NCBI GenBank assembly: GCA_910574345.1
Contig: CAJSZV010000021.1
Coordinates: 1-64,000, forward strand
DNA length: 64,000 bases
Direction of reading: 5' to 3'
Source: Clostridiaceae bacterium
GTDB lineage: Bacteria; Bacillota; Clostridia; Lachnospirales; Lachnospiraceae
A program made the translations under genes and the position numbers. Shown here one piece after another: positions 36,601 to 43,014 of the stretch (positions are counted from its first letter, which is position 1; every line of letters begins with the position of its first letter). The notes beneath the pieces are model-generated. The model searched no databases. It saw only the letters and a list, made by a program, of their open reading frames with translations, and was not told the DNA's origin.

Positions 36601-39600
36601 GATAGGACTCCTCTGTCAAAACATAGGTTCCTCCTGCTGTCAGACCGGTTATGGTATGAGACTTCTCTTTCTTTCCGGTGGTCCATCTCCAGTCAGCCCC
36701 TTTGGATATCCCGGTACTCTGCCATATTCCATTCTTTTGCTCTGCCTCATAGACGGCCAGTGTGGTTCCCGGCACTGTCTGTCCGTCATAAAAATCCGCT
36801 TTGGACAGGGTAAGCTGGGACGGCTTATCCGACACATACAATATCCCGTTGACCAAGGCAGCGTCAGATGGATTGGACATCATGGTATAGACATCATGAA
36901 AATCCGGCGCGGCGGAAAACTCATGGATTTCATGGCTCAGGGCGTATCCGGCAGGAGCACTGATTTCATCTATGGTAAAGGTATAAGGCTCTAACATTCC
37001 TTCCGGGGAAAACCTTCCGATATCCATGACCGACAAGGTTCCATAGCCGGTTTCATCTGTATTCAGCGTCCCTACCGGAATGCCGCCAAGGGTCTTATTT
37101 CTCACCCTGAAAACAGCCCCGGCCAGGGGAGTCCCCTCCTCATTCTGTTTGAACACTTTTACCTTTAATGGGATAGGCGTATTCACTGCCTGGATATCTG
37201 CTGACAGATCGGAGGCGGACAAATCCGTCACCGGAATGGACAAGACCTCAAAGGTCTTAAAGTAAAAAGGCGTCTCTGTCTCAACCAGGTAATACCATCC
37301 ACTTTGCAGATTTTTAATAACATGTGGTCTGTAATCCCCCACCTGGTCAAAGCGGATACTCTCAGCCTTATACTCTGCCTCCGTGTACCTGCCATCGCTT
37401 CCCGATATCCAGCGGTCTGCCAAGATTGCCCCATCCGGAACCTTCCCGTCCGCAAAAGCCTTCTTGTAATCCCCAATCTCTGTTTCGCTGAAATATAGGC
37501 TTAAAGCAGCGCCTGGAATCACTGCGGCCTGGCTCTGGTCTCCCGTCATAACCGCGGCTCCCTTGGAGGAGCCTGCGTAATAATCCTCTCCGTTTCCGGC
37601 AATCTTGGCGATGGAAAGCTGCCGTTCCTTATTTTCCATGGTAAAACGCTGGATGTCGCCCGTCTCTTCTACCTGAACCGTCTGCTCCGGCGCTGTCACA
37701 TAGCCCTCCGGGGTGCCGGTCTCTTTCAGAACATAGGTTCCTGCCGGAAGATAATCAAACCGGCGCCTTCCCTCTATGGTGTCGTAGCTTATGGTGTCGG
37801 CATAGATTCCCGTATAATCATCCCGGTAGTGAAACCCAAAGGAAACCTCATAGGCCCTGCGCCCTGCCGCAGTCCCATCATTAGCCGGGTAGATACCGAT
37901 ACGCATTCTGTTTTCATCGCTCACATTCCAGATCTGGTGAGACAGACCTTCGGAGGCTTCTTCATCCTTCCATGCATGCAGGGTCACCGGATAAGTAAAG
38001 CGGTTCTCCTCCAGATTCCTGGTGTTATAAGCGTCTTTGAATTCCTGGGAAGCATTATCCGGTGCTGAACCATTGGGACAGACTATCCTGGTGCCATCGG
38101 AAATAATCCAGGTCTCCTTTTCTTCTGTGGCATAAGGGGCCTTCACAGCTGTTCGCTCCACCTCCCAGGAAATCTTGGAAAAGGACGTATCTCCGTGATT
38201 GACCTGTTCTGTAAACAGTTCCACAAAACTCTGTCTCTTTTTCCCACGGTTCCCGGAAAACACCGGAGCCAGGCGCTGCCAAAAGGAAGGTTCCTCCTCC
38301 CCCTCACCGCTGCTTAAGTAATCGGACAAATCATCGGTTTTCCAAACGGACACAACCTCTCCCGAACGATCCGTAAGAGTCAGTTCCGCCCGGTATGCGT
38401 TGGGAAGATTTTTCTTTCCGTCTCCGTCCTTCTGGTATTTTTCGATCTCTACCTTCGTATGGTCGTCCTTCATGGAATAGATCTGCACGCCATCCTCTTC
38501 TCCGATGGTAATGCCCTGATCTTCCATGGTGATAAATCCATCCGGGGTATGTACTTCGAAAAGCCTGTAGTTTCCTTTTGGCAGCCCTTCCAGAAACAAA
38601 GGCTCATCGGTAGTAAACTCAAGGTAAGAAAAGCCCCGTTCCTCTTTTTTCACAATCCGGGGATTTTCTGTCACCTTCACCCAGTCGCTGAACGCCTTTT
38701 TCGTGGAATCGTCTCTTGCCTTTAAGGAAATGACCGCGCCGGCTACATGCTTGTGAGACCAGGAACCTTTCGGTTCTTTCACGGTAACCGCCGCACCGGC
38801 GTCTGTCTTTTGACGGATTCCATCAATGAAAAGCCCCTTTTCCTGGGAATCTGAGGTATCTGTTTTTATAAACTCTGCCTTGATGGTTCTGTCAATCATC
38901 TCCGCGTACTGAAGGTTCGTATCCTCGTTTACCGTTACTCCTACAGGAAGGCTTTTGACATAACCTGCTGGAGAAGTAAGTTCCTCCATGATGTAGGTTC
39001 CGGCATTTACCCTTTTCAACATGTCGGCCTGGCCCCCGGCGCTGGTCCCGGAGTAGACATCATTGCCGGTTTCTGATACACCTAAAATCGTATGGTTTCC
39101 ATGGGCCGCATTCTCTACCGTGTTCACAAGCTGTGTATCAAAGGGATCGTTGGGCGTGTTTTCGCCGGTGGTCCACACGTTCTCCATCAGATACGCCTCT
39201 CCCAGCCTGCGATATAAGATATTGTCTGCAGAATGGATATCACCGGAGCCACTGCGAAATTCACCACCGTTTGCCTCAAAGGTAACGGTCATAGTTCTTG
39301 CGGTCCCGGCAGCAGGCCGGTTGGAATACCACTGCTCTCTTTCCGCTTCATCCATTCCGGAGGCGCTCCCGTTTCGCCACCTGGCCACTGCCCTGCCGCC
39401 ATCGGTCAGACGGTTTGGCTCAATCAGCCAGCCGGCAAACAGGTATCCGGCACGCACGGGAACTGGTACGGTTCCTGCTCCGTTTACGATATAATTTCCG
39501 TCCATATCCACCGTAAGACGGATGGTCTGCTTATCGGAATACTGATAGTGGGTGCTTTGGTCAAAAGGATCATCCTGATCTCCGTTATAAAGTTCTTCAT

Positions 39601-41287
39601 GGGGATTGACCCGGTAAGCGTTCTCATTTTCCTGATCCAGAGAATCCTTGTAGGCGTATCCCAGATACTCATCTCCATCATAATCATACCGGTCTTCCCC
39701 TTTTTCATAGGTCTCCTCGGATTTCCGGTAATACACCGGATGTCCATAGATATCCAGGACAGGATTCATGACTTTTTGAAAGGAGTTTCTCTCATAGGTT
39801 CCTGTGGTATATTCCTCCGGCGTGTCGGCATGGATAGTGGCAATCCTGGTGGTCATGATTTTCTGAAAGGTCCGGGAGCCATTCCCGTTTCCCTGGGCTG
39901 CGCCGGAACCGTCATAAAAAATGTTTACCGGCCATACATACAGCTTGGTATGTTCCGTTGAGGCGGTGTCATTGACATGATGAAGGTTGTCATGGCCTTC
40001 CTTATGGGCGATGGACTCTTCGATATAGGCAATACCGGTCTGGGGATCCACTCTGGAATCCCGGTTGCCATCCTCATCCAGATGATACATGACGGTGTGA
40101 TCCCCGACTTCAATGGCTTTTTCCGGGAGGCTGTAGCGGATTTTTCCATAATCTCCGCCTACAAACTCATAAACAGGGCGGTCGGTTCCTGCTTCAAAGG
40201 CAAAGACCGAAAAATCCCGTTCGTCCTTTTGGGTGATATTGACCACTTTTCCCTTCTTATCAAATCCGTACAGGTTCCGTTTCTTGTCCGGACGTTCCGC
40301 GCCGAAGATCTGATCGATAAGCTTATCATTCTGAAATCCTATGCCTGTATAGATGTCATTGGAGGTAATCTGAAGATTGTCCAGGCTGTAGAACAGGATA
40401 GGGGTGTCTTCCCTTTGGATGGTCTTCGCAATCCACACTCCGCTTCCTGTATCATCAATGGCGTCCTGATACCGGTAATTTCGGTCGATCACGGTTCCGT
40501 TTCCATCGATCAGGATCTTTGTCCCGTCTTTCTTTTGAAGGACATATTCCACCTTTGTGCCTGCGTATCCCTTGTTTACATACACACTTGTGACGTTGTT
40601 GGACCCCTGGTCACGGATAACCGTCACGCCGGTAAACCGTTCATCCTCCCCATAATGGCCGCTGTCTCTGGTCACAGCCGGATTGCGGAAGATCTCAACC
40701 GCTTCATACAATGCCATCCGGGCGCCGGCAACATAGCGATTGATGTCATCGGCGGTTTCCAGCTTTCTGGTGACATAGGCATATCCGTCAAACACACCAT
40801 GCTCGTTATAGATCAGTTCCAGGTCCTCATCCAGATTTTGTGCTTTCCGGCCTGAAAGGTATTCTAAGGTCCCCGTGAAATACCCATAGCCCAGATAAGC
40901 ACCGGATGATGAATAGGCAAACTCCACCTTGTCATATCCGTACTTCCCAATGAGTTCCGCTTCTGAACCCTCCACTCTGCCTGACATCTGGTAAGTAATG
41001 GTATCCTCCTGAACATCTGTTGTATTTTGGGGAGAAATTCCCTCGTGTGCACCTTTGGCCGTTTTAATCTTGGATACCTGCAGCCTTAAGGGCGTGTCAT
41101 TGATATAGGAACTTTCGGTAGACAGGGTATTTGGGGGACTGTCTTCATTTGATACTGACTTGTCTTCCTTCTCAGGTATCTTTGTGTCTGCAGCATAGGC
41201 CGCCATACTGCCTGCCAGGTTACTGACAATCACAGCAACAGACAAAATCGCCCAGAACCGCATTTTTCGTTTCTTATTGAAAAACAT
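30662..41287 (-). CDS. Giant SpaA/Cna-B repeat surface adhesin
   Basis: This surface protein has 3,541 residues. A signal peptide (about 1-33, ending AAYAA) is followed by a unique N-terminal region of about 700 residues with an InlB-type repeat (RAGYLFAGW, MTVTFEANGGEF). A long chain of SpaA/Cna-B prealbumin-like domains comes next, each with a KxD...G...F start and a P(A/E)GY...F end; these domains often form Lys-Asn isopeptide bonds. Three near-identical units of about 268 residues begin near residues 2276, 2550 and 2819. The C-terminus (PSKTGDTFPFVV, a hydrophobic helix, then RKKRGGERHE) resembles a sortase signal but departs from LPXTG. It is first in an operon with the 463-residue membrane protein and probably mediates contact during conjugation or host binding. 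Confidence 0.92.
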   Translation of the reverse strand: MFFNKKRKMRFWAILSVAVIVSNLAGSMAAYAADTKIPEKEDKSVSNEDSPPNTLSTESSYINDTPLRLQVSKIKTAKGAHEGISPQNTTDVQEDTITYQMSGRVEGSEAELIGKYGYDKVEFAYSSSGAYLGYGYFTGTLEYLSGRKAQNLDEDLELIYNEHGVFDGYAYVTRKLETADDINRYVAGARMALYEAVEIFRNPAVTRDSGHYGEDERFTGVTVIRDQGSNNVTSVYVNKGYAGTKVEYVLQKKDGTKILIDGNGTVIDRNYRYQDAIDDTGSGVWIAKTIQREDTPILFYSLDNLQITSNDIYTGIGFQNDKLIDQIFGAERPDKKRNLYGFDKKGKVVNITQKDERDFSVFAFEAGTDRPVYEFVGGDYGKIRYSLPEKAIEVGDHTVMYHLDEDGNRDSRVDPQTGIAYIEESIAHKEGHDNLHHVNDTASTEHTKLYVWPVNIFYDGSGAAQGNGNGSRTFQKIMTTRIATIHADTPEEYTTGTYERNSFQKVMNPVLDIYGHPVYYRKSEETYEKGEDRYDYDGDEYLGYAYKDSLDQENENAYRVNPHEELYNGDQDDPFDQSTHYQYSDKQTIRLTVDMDGNYIVNGAGTVPVPVRAGYLFAGWLIEPNRLTDGGRAVARWRNGSASGMDEAEREQWYSNRPAAGTARTMTVTFEANGGEFRSGSGDIHSADNILYRRLGEAYLMENVWTTGENTPNDPFDTQLVNTVENAAHGNHTILGVSETGNDVYSGTSAGGQADMLKRVNAGTYIMEELTSPAGYVKSLPVGVTVNEDTNLQYAEMIDRTIKAEFIKTDTSDSQEKGLFIDGIRQKTDAGAAVTVKEPKGSWSHKHVAGAVISLKARDDSTKKAFSDWVKVTENPRIVKKEERGFSYLEFTTDEPLFLEGLPKGNYRLFEVHTPDGFITMEDQGITIGEEDGVQIYSMKDDHTKVEIEKYQKDGDGKKNLPNAYRAELTLTDRSGEVVSVWKTDDLSDYLSSGEGEEEPSFWQRLAPVFSGNRGKKRQSFVELFTEQVNHGDTSFSKISWEVERTAVKAPYATEEKETWIISDGTRIVCPNGSAPDNASQEFKDAYNTRNLEENRFTYPVTLHAWKDEEASEGLSHQIWNVSDENRMRIGIYPANDGTAAGRRAYEVSFGFHYRDDYTGIYADTISYDTIEGRRRFDYLPAGTYVLKETGTPEGYVTAPEQTVQVEETGDIQRFTMENKERQLSIAKIAGNGEDYYAGSSKGAAVMTGDQSQAAVIPGAALSLYFSETEIGDYKKAFADGKVPDGAILADRWISGSDGRYTEAEYKAESIRFDQVGDYRPHVIKNLQSGWYYLVETETPFYFKTFEVLSIPVTDLSASDLSADIQAVNTPIPLKVKVFKQNEEGTPLAGAVFRVRNKTLGGIPVGTLNTDETGYGTLSVMDIGRFSPEGMLEPYTFTIDEISAPAGYALSHEIHEFSAAPDFHDVYTMMSNPSDAALVNGILYVSDKPSQLTLSKADFYDGQTVPGTTLAVYEAEQKNGIWQSTGISKGADWRWTTGKKEKSHTITGLTAGGTYVLTEESYPAGYTKAEDVFFQVSPSGTSIGRIWYDPKENISIAFASDSTGAVEKVTFATRTVLGTYVMLEDMEKGTGVNKGTLADGSIHLSSEDVEEGRRYRIREYVRYSDGSEDVLGTVTFIAKLKEGWMKVDLRGDTKNLTYEITDESGAGILSFTPDDTGSYTVSNPLREDPDGLTVVGQILRKTGVDHRAVQAGDTIYYEISYEGEEKEIIVLPADGITYLRATGGLEKQEDGTYRTVTSKQSGKLTVVAHVEESARGYIHQQVSIDGKVYSYVNPVAVNHGEGIFKDSSKLVISSAVAGTHPENRNAAFTFQVILTTADGSPLSGAYDYRTRYTNGTLYAYGEKSEFEISVNGNDFITIQDLPYNTNYQVLQIVAEQHPFVVTNTKADGRTGNTKVSNVLFTNTRNATSERSVFLKNTGYYLTEYLHVPKGDSLVLRKYGFSFGERCQINDISLLNKPTQVWFTKLDWAGAEEVEGAVCVLMDEDGKVLTDSFGNEVRWISGKEPKKLVGILEAGKTYRYHEEAAPEGYGYSEDVVFTVSEDGTIDRVVMEDKPTTCYFSKQDFGGTEIPGAVCELETFKENGKREVISQWVSGTVPHKIEGILSPGKTYYFHEKEAPDNYGYSEDMVFSLDKDGQVKSAHYVNEDGEPVFYDKNGYPTDIHVHTEESGTVIYKYQEKEVFLEHEDMVTELGEVVAEGVGMEIPIENNRICMKDKPFAVTFTKEDFAGKEIPGASCELKKVNPDGTVVSVDKWVSKAEPHILEYGLKADTTYRYHEELAPEGYGYSEDIEFTVNHDGVVDSAHYVNEDGETILYDKDGYPTNIILHLDGTYSHGDHVLVIDEEGNAVDENGKVYGEGVQHELPVMDNRIVMRDAPTQLYLIKTDLEGTPIAGAGFQILQENGSAVKAVSDTLIPSAIHEGMIKKGEDMIFFSDGTEEGVPITGQLAAGMNYVMREWKPADGYIGGRDVSFKMPYGNQKEPVKVVIKNRKTKVFFTKEDFAGEEIPGAVCELRKVNPDGTVTAISKWISNGTPHTEEGTLNTDTTYRYHEEAAPEGYGYSQDIEFTVDKNGTVTGAHYINEQGQPILFDKDGYPTRIVVQPDGTYMDGEIVVRIDTKGNAVDESGEIHGEGVAYEIPVSGNVVKMKDAPTRLFIQKTGLDGKMLHGGKFQIFTKDEKPVKAIQDTKVLSLLHSGTIKKGELLIFEAQKEGIEITGQLKAGQDYLLKELESPDGHFAGKAVSFHMPYVNQKEPLQVVMSNQATKVFFTKEDFAGKEIPGAVCELLKVNPDGSETRIDRWVSGGTPHKEEGVMDTNTTYRYREESAPEGYGYSEMIEFTLNPDGMVTGAHYINEKGEPILFDKDGFPTSIVLHLDGTYRDGEHVITIDEKGNAVDEKGEIHGEGVGYEIEVVDNVVRMKDAPTKILIQKVSMDGTALSGGIYQILKADGTPAKAVMDCHWPEEESLLFSKGENLIFTASAGGTPITGQLKAGEDYFLAELEPPKGYGLGERVKFHMPYLNQKRPLKVQMKDVPTQAAILKTDQNGVPVKGAELSVRDSVNGDVMDSWVSDGTAHRITGVLTAGHRYRLVEEKAPAGYYKAPDVVFTMEDHSEVMTVTMKDSPIIVTVEKVRKGSRERLKGGRFEIVRKSDQTVIVPEFVINGTITLEAKLSAGETYLLREKKAPAGYRNMEDFEFTVPLEKKEEVITILLENEKIPTPGGGKPSSPPTVTFKKYDGITMAALPGAEFTIYRENGSVYETVRTDSSGYAYVSFDSPGNYTYQETKAPAGYQADSERYELKITTFSHKSIPVANYHTPPNVTIKKADSETGEPIEGVRFEIWDETGRIVYKGTTDSYGQVTFTPERYGAFAVRETKVPEAYEKSDGYLTFTVRASGIEGETVFYNGKKDRTPPPDPGKRAGIIHAVYDNGADGYGKGWFDRDGNWHPFATPSKTGDTFPFVVLGLMMCCGMIGLAVLRKKRGGERHE
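32030..34460 (-). repeat. Three tandem units of about 810 bp inside the adhesin
   Basis: The block encoding FTKEDFAG(K/E)EIPGA recurs with anchors near 32808, 33612 and 34432, a spacing of 804-820 bp. Each unit also carries AHY(I/V)NE, DGYPT and MKDAPT blocks. More diverged partial copies lie upstream at about 34918 and 35210. Such repeats favour expansion, contraction and assembly errors. Confidence 0.88.
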
Positions 41288-41306
41288 CTCTGCTCCTCCT
41301 TACTTT

Positions 41307-41320
41307 TCCCACATGTGGGA
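41307..41320 (-). other. Palindrome TCCCACATGTGGGA in the adhesin leader
   Basis: A perfect 14-bp palindrome lies between the CATAATT element and the ribosome-binding site of the adhesin gene. It could act as an operator, or as a 5-bp stem with a CATG loop that protects the 5' end of a very long message. Confidence 0.5.
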
Positions 41321-41330
41321 TATCTGGAGG

Positions 41331-41337
41331 AATTATG
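41331..41337 (-). promoter_or_regulatory. CATAATT element, 44 nt before the adhesin gene
   Basis: It shares the longer string CATAATTCCTCCA with the site before the 24682 gene. Confidence 0.55.
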
Positions 41338-41423
41338 CGACTGGTTCTTTTGAAATTGGTTTTAGCGGGAAATGTAAGTCCAGGTTCCATGGCTATATCG
41401 AACAATATTGATTGAAAATCCAA

Positions 41424-41452
41424 TTGAACTAATATGGAAAGCATGATAGAAT
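41424..41452 (+). promoter_or_regulatory. Promoter of the Rpn-type nuclease gene
   Basis: TTGAAC (41424-41429) and TAGAAT (41447-41452) are 17 bp apart, followed by AAGGAGA and the ATG at 41476. It is an ordinary sigma-A promoter, unlike the CATAATT elements. Confidence 0.7.
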
Positions 41453-41475
41453 AAAGAAAAGGAGACGATAAACAG

Positions 41476-42267
41476 ATGGGATCAAATCAAACTAATTGGG
41501 AAGATTTGGGAATATCAAATGACTTTCTATTCGGAAAAGTTATGCAGAATCCTAAATTGTGCAAAGAATTACTTCAAAGAATCCTTCCGGATTTAGACAT
41601 AGATCATATCGAATATCCGGAATTACAGAAGGCAATCAAACCGGACGCTGACGCCAAAAGCATCCGGCTGGATGTCTATATAAAAGATAGTAAAAATGTT
41701 GTGTACAACATTGAAATGCAGGCCAGTGATACCAAAGAACTTCCTAAGAGAAGTCGATATTATCAAAGCTTAATCGACCTGCAGTTGATTGATAAAGGAC
41801 AGACCTACCGGAAGCTGAACCGCAGTTTTGTTATCTTCATCTGTTTGGAAGACATCTTTGGATACGGACGGCATATCTATACCTTTGAAAATCTCTGTAA
41901 AGAAGATCCGAGTATTTCCATGGGAGACGAAACCACAAAAATCTTTCTAAATGCGGACAGTACCATGGATGACGTAAGTGAAGAACTGAAAGCATTTTTA
42001 GATTATGTCGCCGGGAAAGTAACCAATGATTCTTTTGTGCAGGAACTTGACGCAGCAGTAGAAAAGGCAAAGCAAAACCGGGAATGGAGGCATGAGTATA
42101 TGACGCTGTTGATGAGAGACCAGATCAATGTTGAAAAGGGAATTGAGCAAGGAATTAAAGGTACAGTTTCCATACTAAAGAATTTAGGCGTTCCGCAAGA
42201 GACAATCCTTGCTAATATTCAGGAACAATATCATCTAAGCCCCGAAGAAGCTAAGAAATATTTATAA
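41476..42267 (+). CDS. Rpn family (PD-(D/E)XK) nuclease / putative transposase-like protein
   Basis: This 263-residue member of the Rpn/TIGR01784 family (recombination-promoting nucleases related to YhgA-like proteins) shows NDFLFGKVM at the start. The nuclease core is RLDVYIKDSKNVVYNIEMQ, giving the D...E-x-Q signature, followed by RSRYYQSLID. It ends in the usual helical tail, here with IEQGIKGTVSILKNLGV. Family members cut DNA and promote RecA-independent recombination. It is the only long plus-strand gene in the element and has its own promoter and terminator. It looks like a separate insertion between the adhesin and conjugation genes, though no terminal repeats were seen. Confidence 0.88.
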   Translation: MGSNQTNWEDLGISNDFLFGKVMQNPKLCKELLQRILPDLDIDHIEYPELQKAIKPDADAKSIRLDVYIKDSKNVVYNIEMQASDTKELPKRSRYYQSLIDLQLIDKGQTYRKLNRSFVIFICLEDIFGYGRHIYTFENLCKEDPSISMGDETTKIFLNADSTMDDVSEELKAFLDYVAGKVTNDSFVQELDAAVEKAKQNREWRHEYMTLLMRDQINVEKGIEQGIKGTVSILKNLGVPQETILANIQEQYHLSPEEAKKYL

Positions 42268-42274
42268 AATGGAT

Positions 42275-42308
42275 TTGCCAGTTCCATGTTTTTCTATGGG
42301 ACTGGCAA
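42275..42308 (+). terminator. Strong hairpin after the Rpn gene
   Basis: A 13-bp stem, TTGCCAGTTCCAT/ATGGGACTGGCAA, encloses an 8-nt loop just after the stop codon. The following sequence is AT-rich but not a pure T-run. Confidence 0.7.
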
Positions 42309-42408
42309 TTGTATATAGAGTCCTTAACTCTGATTTTGAAGAAATATAGTCTATTATATAAGTATTTCAGACTCACATAAATAGGCTACACTTATCATAA
42401 AAGACATC

Positions 42409-42447
42409 AAAAAAGCAACCGCACCGACCAAAGTTAGGTTGCTTTTT
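42409..42447. terminator. Bidirectional intrinsic terminator
   Basis: AAAAAGCAACC and GGTTGCTTTTT form an 11-bp stem with A- and T-runs on both sides, between convergent genes. The remainder of the 42268-42608 gap shows no gene. Confidence 0.82.
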
Positions 42448-42608
42448 GAGCATCAATTAACCGAGGCGAACCATTGCTTCACGGTAACACCTTTTCTACA
42501 AAATATGTTAGCACTTATCAGCGCTTCCGTCAACAACTTTTTCATGCTGAAAACAACATGCTACCTACATATTGAGACATGATTTCACACTCCAATCAGC
42601 CGAAACCT

Positions 42609-42920
42609 TTATAGACATAGTTTTGCTGTATCCATATCGTGCGGCTCTGTCCTCCATGCCGGAAGCTGCACGATACGTTTTCTGGGCTTTCTAAATGGTA
42701 TTGATTTGGAGTTAAGCAGGGAAATGCTGTAAAACCCTTCCTTCTCATCGGCCTTATAGGCTCTCTCCCGTATCTTAAGAGCCATAAAAACAGTAATCTC
42801 AATATCGGTATCATAGTAATACAAGCAGGCGCTGGTATGGCTTACAACGTCTAAGATCAGCAGCCTTGCGTCTTCATTTTCAAATGTGACCTGGTTTATG
42901 GTTTCTTTTGTGATCGTCAT
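42609..42920 (-). CDS. Small SOS-controlled protein of unknown function
   Basis: This 103-residue protein is not recognised. It has a mixed alpha/beta start (INQVTFENEDARLLILDVVSHTSACLYYYDTDIEITVFMALKIRERAY) and a basic C-terminal half (PFRKPRKRIVQL). There is no signal peptide. The ATG at 42920 has AAAAGGAGG nine bases upstream. The promoter is a perfect TTGACA-N17-TATAAT, with one LexA-type box between its elements and a second just downstream, so expression should rise on DNA damage. It lies at the 3' end of the conjugation block but is transcribed independently. Confidence 0.7.
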   Translation of the reverse strand: MTITKETINQVTFENEDARLLILDVVSHTSACLYYYDTDIEITVFMALKIRERAYKADEKEGFYSISLLNSKSIPFRKPRKRIVQLPAWRTEPHDMDTAKLCL

Positions 42921-42946
42921 AAGACATTACCTCCTTTTCAAAAAAC

Positions 42947-42958
42947 GAATATATGTTC
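42947..42958. promoter_or_regulatory. Second, imperfect LexA-type box
   Basis: GAATATATGTTC differs from the palindrome by one base. It lies 36 bp from the first box, in the leader just before the ribosome-binding site. Confidence 0.6.
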
Positions 42959-42975
42959 TGTTTTTCTATAAATTC

Positions 42976-43004
42976 ATTATACGAACATTTGTTCTGTGTG
43001 TCAA
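42976..43004 (-). promoter_or_regulatory. Consensus sigma-A promoter TTGACA-N17-TATAAT
   Basis: The -35 (42999-43004) and -10 (42976-42981) are both perfect and 17 bp apart on the minus strand. So strong a promoter would need repression, which the overlapping LexA box supplies. Confidence 0.88.
42983..42994. promoter_or_regulatory. lexA box: LexA (SOS) box in the promoter spacer
   Basis: GAACATTTGTTC is a perfect 12-bp dyad matching the Gram-positive LexA consensus GAAC-N4-GTTC. It sits between the -35 and -10. Confidence 0.85.
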
Positions 43005-43014
43005 GAGCCATTTT

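Noticed and set aside
39977-40855. A 292-codon plus-strand frame inside the adhesin gene
   Set aside because: It is antisense to a long, domain-rich protein, has no ribosome-binding site and no recognisable content; it is a shadow frame.
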